This document shows positions 57,454 to 64,000 of a stretch of DNA of 64,000 nt, piece by piece. How positions within the stretch are numbered: the first letter of the stretch is position 1; the number at the start of each line of letters is the position of its first letter. A program made the translations under genes and the position numbers. This DNA comes from Agelaius tricolor (taxonomy: Eukaryota; Chordata; Aves; Passeriformes; Icteridae). Location: contig JALJCS010000037.1 in assembly GCA_023055355.1 (NCBI GenBank), positions 6,200,001 to 6,264,000 on the forward strand, read 5' to 3'. The notes below the pieces were generated by a model. It was given only the letters and a program-made list of their open reading frames with translations, ran no database searches and was not told where the DNA came from.

Positions 57454-60400
57454 ATCCCGGGAGGCGAAGAATCGAGTTCTTCGCGCACAGAGCATTGTGC
57501 CGGTGGCGGTACGCTCCGGTGCGGCGCTTGTGCCGAAAGACGCCCGGGACACAATGCCGGTGGTGTTAATATTTGTTTGTCGCGTTTCGGAAGCTGCTGC
57601 TAGCCGAGTCCCCCGGAGGCGAAGAAGCGGCTTCTTCGCACACAGAGCATTGGGCCGGTCGCGGTGAGCACCTAAGAGCGGTTTCTGCCGAAAGAAGCCG
57701 GGGACCGGCACTAAGCATCGGAGAGCTGCGTATCTCTGTCTTCTGCGTGTCTTGCCGCTCAACACTCAGCAAATAGCTTTTCCACCATATCTTGCAAAGA
57801 GAAACTCTGCCAGTATAGAAAACATCCAAAATCATTTTCTAAAGTTTGCACAGAGGTCTGTAAAGAGTTTTGCAATACGGAAAAGATAGTTGTGCAGAAC
57901 TCGTTCTTTCCGAATATAATAACAATGGAAAAGGCAGGAGAGTGGTAAAGTACTGTTTTCTCTAAGTCTGAATGCTGCCCACACTGTGCCTGCGGCTTGC
58001 ATCTTCGCCTTTGGGAACCTGCCACTCGCCGAGTCTCCCGGAGGCGAAGAAGCGGCTTCTTTGCGCACAGAGCATTGTGCCGAGCGCAGGGAGCTCCTGA
58101 GAGCGGTTTGTGCCAAAAGAAGCCGTGGACCGGCGCTTAGAATCGGAGAGCTGCGTATCTGCGTCTTCTGCGTCTCTTGCCGCTCAACACTCAGCAAAAA
58201 GCTTTTCCACCATATCTTGCAAAGAGAAACTCTGCCAGTATAGAAAACATCCAAAATCATTTTCTAAACTTGCACGGAGGTCTGTAAAGAGTTTTGAAAT
58301 ACGGAAAAGATAGTGGTCCAAAACTCGTTCTTTTCGAATATAATATCAGTGGAAAAGGCAGGAGAGTGGTAAAGTACTGTTTTCTCTAAGTCTGGATGCT
58401 GCCCACACTGTGCCTGTGTGGTGCGGCTTGCATCTTCGCCTTTGGGAAGATGCCGTTCTCTCCGTCTCCCGGAGGCGAAGAAGCGGCTTCTTTGCGCACA
58501 GAGCATTGTGCCGAGCGCAGGGAGCTCCTGAGAGTGGTTTGTGCCGAAAGAAGCCGGGGACCGGCACTTAGAATCGGAGAGGTGCGTATCTGCGTCTTCT
58601 GCGTGTCTTGCCGCTCAACACTCAGCAAAAAACTTTTCCACCATATCTTGCAAAGAGAAACTCTGCCAGTATAGAAAACATCCAAAATCATTTTCTAAAC
58701 TTGCACGGAGGTCGGCAAAGAGTTTTGCAAGAAGGAAAGCTAGTTGTCCAAAACTCGTTCTTTTCGAACATAATATCAGTGGAAAAGGCAGGACAGTAGT
58801 GAAGTACTATTTTCTTTAAGTCTGAATGCTGCCCACACTGTGCCTGCGTGGTGCGGCTTGCATCTTCGCCTTTGGGAAGATGCCGCTCTCTCTGTCTCTA
58901 GGAGGCGAAGAAGCGGCTTCTTCGCACACAGAGCATTGGGTCGGTCACGGTGAGCACCTAAGAGCGGCTTGTGCCGAAAGAAGCCGGGGACCGGCACTTA
59001 GCTTCGGAGAGCGGCGTATCTGCGTCTTCTGCGTGTCTTGCCGCTCAACACTCAGCAAAAAGCTTTTCCACCATATCTTGCAAAGAGAAACTCTGCCAGT
59101 ATAGAAAACATCCAAAATCATTTTCTAAACTTGCACGGAGGTCTGCAAAGAGTTTTGCAAGAAGGAAAGCTAGTTGTCCAAAACTCGTTCTTTTCGAATA
59201 TAATATCAGTGGAAAAGGCAGGAGAGTGGTAAAGTACTGTTTTCTCTAAGTCTGAATGCTGCCCACACTGTTCCTGTGTGGTGCGGCTTGCATCTTCGCC
59301 TTTGGGAAGATGCCGTTCTCTCCGTCTCCCGGAGGCGAAGAAGCGGCTTCTTCGCACACAGAGCATTGGGTCGGTCGCGGTGAGCACCTAAGAGCGGCTT
59401 GTGCCAAAAGAAGCCGTGGACCGGCACTTAGCTTCGGAGAGCTGCGTATCTGCGTCTTCTGCGTCTCTTGTCGCTCAACACTTAGTAAGAAGCTTTTCCG
59501 CCATATCTTGCAAGGAGAAATTGTGCCAGTACACAAAACATCCCGGATCTTTCTCTAAAAGATGCACATAGGTATTCGAACTGTTTCACTAGAAGAAAAA
59601 GATAGTTGTCGAAAACTCCTTTTATTCGATTATATTGTGAATGGAAAAGTCAGGAGAGTGGTAAAGTAGTCTTTTCTATCTGTTTGAAAGGTGCTCAGGT
59701 TATGCTGGTATTAGGCAGCTTGGTTCTTAGCCTTTTGGGAGCTGCCCTTGTCTCCGTCTCCTGGAGGCGAAGAAGCGGCTTCTTTGCGCACGGAGCATTG
59801 TGCCGGGCGCAGGGAGCTTTGGAGAGCGGTTTGTGCCGAAAGCTGCCCAGGACCGGCATTTTGCTTCGGAGAGCTCCGTATCTCTGTCTTCTGCGTGTCT
59901 TTTCGCTCAACACTCAGCAAAAATCTTTTCCACCATATCTTGCAAGGAGAAACTGTGCCAGTACACAAAACATCCCCGATCTTCTTCTAAAAGTTGCACA
60001 GAGGACTGCAGAGTGTTTATCAAGAAGAAAAACATAGTGTCCCCAAACTCCTTTTATTCGAATATAATGTGAATGAAAGGGCAGGAGAATGCTAAAGTAC
60101 TCGTTTCTATCAATTTGAAAGCTGCACACGCTATATCGGTGTGCTGCGGCTTGCATCTTCGCCTTTGGGAAGCTGCCGTTCTCTCCATCTCCCGGAGGCG
60201 AAGAAGCGGCTTCTTCGCGCACAGAGCATTGTGCCGGTGGCGGTGTTCTCCGGAGAGCGGCTTCTGACAAAAAACGCCCTGGCAGGGGGCTTCGTTTCGG
60301 AGAGTTCTTTACTCTGCCTTCTGTCTCTCTCGTCGCATAAAACTGAGCAAAAAGCTTTTTTACTATGTCTTGCCAGGACAAACTGTGCCCGTACGGAAAG

Positions 60401-60996
60401 CATCTCCGCTCTTGTTCTAGAAGTTGCACGGAGGTCTGCAGAGTGTTTAGCAAGAAGCAAAAGAAAGTTGTCCAAAACTCCTTCTTTTTGAATGGTAATG
60501 TGAATAGAAAAGGCAGGAGAGTGCTAAGGTACTGTTTTCTTTAGGTTTGACAACTGCACACACACTCCCCATGTTGTGCGACTTTTTTCTTGGCTTTTAA
60601 AACGCGGCCGCGGTCTCCGTCTCCCGGAGGCGAAGAAGCCGCTTCTTTGCACACAGAGCATTGTGCCGGTCGCGGTGCGATCCGGAGCACGGCTTCTGCC
60701 GAAAGACGCCCGGGAGCGGCCCCTACCTTCGGAGAGCTCCGTATCTCTGAATCTGCGTCTCTTGTCGCCTACATCTTAGCAAAAAGCTTTCCTACTATGT
60801 CTCGCAAGGAGAAACTGTCCCAGTACAAAAAGCATCCTTGATCTTTTTCTGGAAGTTGCACGGAGTGTCAGCAGAGTGTTTAGCAAGAAGCAAAAGAACG
60901 TTGTCCAAAACCCCTTTTCTTCCAATGTTAATGTGAATTGAAAAGGCAGGAGAATGAGGAAGTGCTGTTTTCTGTACGTTTGAAAGCTGTCACAAG
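57454..60996 (+). repeat. 431-bp tandem satellite array, copy 2
   Basis: Nine boxes start at 57464, 57619, 58044, 58475, 58905, 59335, 59767, 60198 and 60630. Spacing is 155 for the first step, as in copy 1, then 425-432. Units here are more varied than in copy 1: several carry GCATTGTGCCGAGCGCAGGG in place of GCATTGGGTCGGTCGCGGTG. The first and last units match those of copy 1 closely while the centre differs. Confidence 0.95.
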
Positions 60997-61836
60997 GAGA
61001 AACTCTATCAGCACCTCAAGTTTTCCTCCATTTTACTCCCGATATTTCTTTTGCTGTGCAGTCAAGAAGCACCCTTCGTTCTTAGTTATGCTGCAGGTTG
61101 TCTTCAAATGGCTTTGCTTTCTGTCCCCTCCTCCCCATTTCTAACAGGCACAAGCACATTCCCTTCCCGGAACAAAATCCTGGCAATAGAGCCAGGAAGA
61201 CTACGCTTTGACTTTGAGAACCACAACTTATCTAAGAGAAAATAGTCCATTCTTTGAGACCCAATATCACACATCTGTGTGCAGGAGGAAGAGGGGTGCG
61301 TGCGTGCGTGAATGGGAAGTGTACTCGCCAACAAACTAGAGCCAATATTAGTAACCAACATGTAACAAGTGTGGACGTATATAATTCCCTGCTCTTTTTT
61401 GGATCTTTTTTCTTAAAGGTTATTTTGCTTTTAAAGATTTTCTAGTCATTTGAGAGATTCTTCTTTGTTTGTGTGAGACTAGAAATCTCCATAAAGCTTA
61501 CTACGTAAAAGCAGGGTAATCTTTTGGACTTGATGATGACTATTTGGGAGATGATCTTTTCATCTGCATAAATCAATTTCCTTGTTTTGGAAATATTTTT
61601 GTCACGGAAAGTAGTAAGTTTCAAGAGGTGTTTTTAGAAGGTGTAAAAATTGAGATCCTCATTTGTATCAAAGCCATACAAAGAATATCCCTTAAAACCA
61701 TCCACTCCATCATTTCATTTTTGTATTTTTGTCTTTTCAATAGCTAGTTCTCACTTTCAGATGGCTTTTAAATGCCCTGTTTTGACACAATTTTGTTATT
61801 CATTTCTAAGCTTCAAAATGGTATTTAAAGAAGAGT
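60997..61836. other. Spacer, second copy, no gene seen
   Basis: Nearly identical to 5551-6375, with small indels such as an added TAAATCAATTTC-like stretch near 61569. Confidence 0.5.
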
Positions 61837-62365
61837 AATTTCCTGTAACTACTTGACAGTTTGCAAATTAACATCAAAGTGGAGGGAGGGAGGGAGGGAA
61901 GGAAGTGGCAGAAGGACTTGGCAGAAAGAAGGACATAGTGGGAGGAAGGCAGTGAAGGAAGGAAGTGGGGGAAGGAAAGAAAAGAAAGAAGGAAAGAGAG
62001 AAAGAGAAAAAGAAAGAAAGAAAGAAAAAGAAAGAAAGAAAAGGAAGGGAAAAAGAGGGAAAGAGGGAAAGAAGGAATGAGGGAACGAAAGAAAGAAAGA
62101 AAGAAGGAAAGAAAGAGAAAGAAAGAAAGAAAGAAAGAGAAGGGAAGAAAATTCCCAAATGTCAGAAACGTTAAAGATGATAAAATACTTGTGAGTAATT
62201 TCCTGTAACTATTTGACAGTTTGCAAATTAACATCAAAGTGGATGGAGGGAGGGAAGGAAGTGGCAGAAGGACGTGGCAGAAAGAAGGACATAGTGGAAG
62301 GAAGGCAGTGAAGGAAGGAAGTGGGGGAAGGAAAGAAAAGAAAGAAGGAAAGAGAGAAAGAGAAA

Positions 62366-62421
<56 letters not shown>

Positions 62422-62476
62422 GAAGGGAAGAAAATTCCCAAATATCAGAAACGTTAAAGATGATAAAATACTTGTG
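61837..62476 (+). repeat. Tandem pair of GAAA-core units, copy 2
   Basis: The same two-unit structure as at 6376-6985, with different core lengths and GGAA/GGGA variants in the first unit. Confidence 0.9.
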
Positions 62477-62633
62477 TGTATGATAAAGAGCGAGGACTAG
62501 ATATTAGATATAGTATTGCTAAATGGCACATAAATGTGAGACCCAAACAGTTCAACTCCTTGGATAGCAGTTTCTCAGCATGAATATGTTATTTCTAGCT
62601 TCAACTTCTTACTGCTACTGTACAGAATGATTA

Positions 62634-63066
62634 CCATAGAATAATGGAATGGTTGGGTTTGGAAGGGACCTTAAATTCACCTACGTCCTCCCCAGCATGT
62701 CATTGTCAGGGACACCTTCCACTAGACCGCCTTAAGCTCAAAGACCCATTCAAGCTGGCCTTGATCACTTCCAGGAATTGGTCACCCACAACATGTTCTA
62801 GTGTCTCACAACCCTCTTGGCAAGGAATTTCTTCCCAATAGCCAAAGGAAACCTATCCTCTTCAGGTTTTAAAGCCATCCACACTTTTCCTATCACTCCG
62901 TGCCCTTGTGTAGCTCACCTGCCTCCTTCTGGTAGGCTGTCTTCAGCTACTGGAGAGCTGCTCTAACAATTTGCCCGGAGTCTGCTCTTCTCCAGGCTGA
63001 GAAAACGCCTGCGGGACTCTGGCTTGATGACAGACTTCTTGTGCTGCACTGGGGGCTCAGACCATT
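62634..63066 (-). mobile_element. CR1 LINE 3' fragment, copy 2
   Basis: Same CR1 insertion as at 7144-7575, with a few base differences, so it was part of the block before duplication. Confidence 0.9.
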
Positions 63067-64000
63067 CTTCTTCTTGGAATTGTTGTAGGATGCTCAGCCA
63101 CTGTTGACTGTGGTACAGGTACACTGGTCATTGTGGTACAGGTAATAAATAGATGATTGTTTTAATAAAGACCCAATTGAAATGATAAGAGCTAAATTTT
63201 AACGCAAAATTAATTGGAGAAAGATTCCTAAACCTGTGGCCCGTTACCCCAGCCCATCCGTTGATTGTAAATGACATTCCTTGCAGATGTTATGATACAT
63301 GAGCCAAAGCCAAGTGATGGATACTGCTTAAGATAGATGTTCTACCTGCTTACAGCAATATGTTCTTATCAGTCTAAAACAATTCCCCAACATTAAGAAC
63401 AAGAGATTACATCATGAAGTAATGAAGTGCTTGGGTTGAAAGTAAAAGGCATTTGAAAGAAATGGGTTTGGGGGCTAACACAGCAAGATCTCAGAAATGG
63501 AGTGCCAGCTTAGGTCTCTGCTTCAGAGACAAGTGAAGCAATTCAGAAGTGTCTTCCTGTGAAAAAGGTTGACAGATCTTTCTGCACAACAGTTAACAGC
63601 CGGCATCAGAAATGGGTGCAAATAACATACTAGCATAAATAACATACAAGTTTGTCATCCTGGAGTGGAAGGGCCACTCAGACTCACAGCAGTGGTCTTG
63701 CTGCTGTGCCTGTTGAAATAGACAGAAAAGAATGAGGAAAACAAATTTTTCCATCTAGTTTGTTTCAGTATTGGTACAAAGACTATTTTCCCGCCCTCAG
63801 GAGACAGCAAAAACAGTCCACAACTGAAATGCTTCAGAAATGGAAATGATCTGAATCACAAATATTTCTTTTCACATCAAAATTAAAGCCCAAGTCATAA
63901 CTGTCAAACAGATGATAGAACTATTTAAAGATGAATGTACTATACATACTAAAATATTCCCAGAGATAACTATTGTGTCCTTAGTCTGTTTAAAAGTCTA
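63067..64000. other. No gene seen
   Basis: Matches 7576-8500 closely. A short ATAAATAACATAC-like local duplication is present near 63636. Confidence 0.4.

Larger units (their letters stand above)
55887..64000 (+). repeat. Segmental duplication, copy 2
   Basis: Collinear with 1-8500 and closely similar outside the satellite. It is 386 bp shorter over the same span, mainly through one fewer satellite unit. The window ends inside it. Confidence 0.95.

Noticed and set aside
61806..62441. A 211-codon minus-strand frame rich in Phe, Leu and Ser
   Set aside because: It is the translation of GAAA/TTTC microsatellite and purine-rich sequence and has no gene-like composition.
1..64000. tRNA, rRNA or other structured RNA genes
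   Set aside because: I saw no convincing tRNA boxes or rRNA segments; a covariance-model scan would be needed to exclude small RNAs.

Overview
This window reads as vertebrate, almost certainly avian, nuclear DNA. Several CR1 LINE 3' fragments carry the typical ATTCTATGAT-like tail, there is alpharetrovirus-like env sequence, there are several families of LTRs with clean target-site duplications, and no bacterial-type gene organisation is visible. The many LTR families make a passerine plausible, but that is inference. No complete host gene is visible. Nearly all long reading frames are retroviral or are by-products of repeats.

Layout. (1) 1-8500 and 55887-64000 are two direct copies of one block, a segmental duplication spaced about 55.5 kb apart. 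Each copy holds, in order, a 988-bp LTR and an alpharetroviral-like env transmembrane fragment (minus strand), a 431-bp tandem satellite array with a perfect 10+1+10 palindrome in most units, a tandem pair of GAAA-rich units, and a CR1 3' end. (2) 9.6-11.0 kb is a CR1 split by a solo LTR. (3) 12672-25397 is a nearly full-length provirus on the minus strand (LTR-gag-pro-RT-RNaseH-IN-env-LTR). It is broken by stops, frameshifts, a poly-C tract next to the RT catalytic box, a solo LTR inside env, and an LTR nested within an LTR within its 5' LTR. (4) 25.4-45 kb is mostly AT-rich sequence without recognisable genes. It holds further solo LTRs (26414-27269, 40502-41102, 42747-43942), LTR-derived material near 37.4-38.5 kb, CR1 pieces, and two candidate host exons (26170-26300 plus strand; 39022-39461 minus strand). 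(5) 45.2-50.2 kb holds degenerate relatives of the 431-bp satellite, mostly in the opposite orientation, around a low-complexity tract that switches strand. (6) 50.2-55.9 kb is unassigned.

Taken together the window looks like repeat-dense, low-gene chromatin, of the kind found on a W chromosome, near a centromere, or in another ERV-rich region. Its most interesting aspects are the satellite embedded in a duplicated provirus remnant, the old inverted relics of that satellite 40 kb away, evidence of patchy gene conversion between the two LTRs of the provirus, and the three-layer nested LTR insertion. All calls come from reading the sequence only; family names need a repeat-library search.
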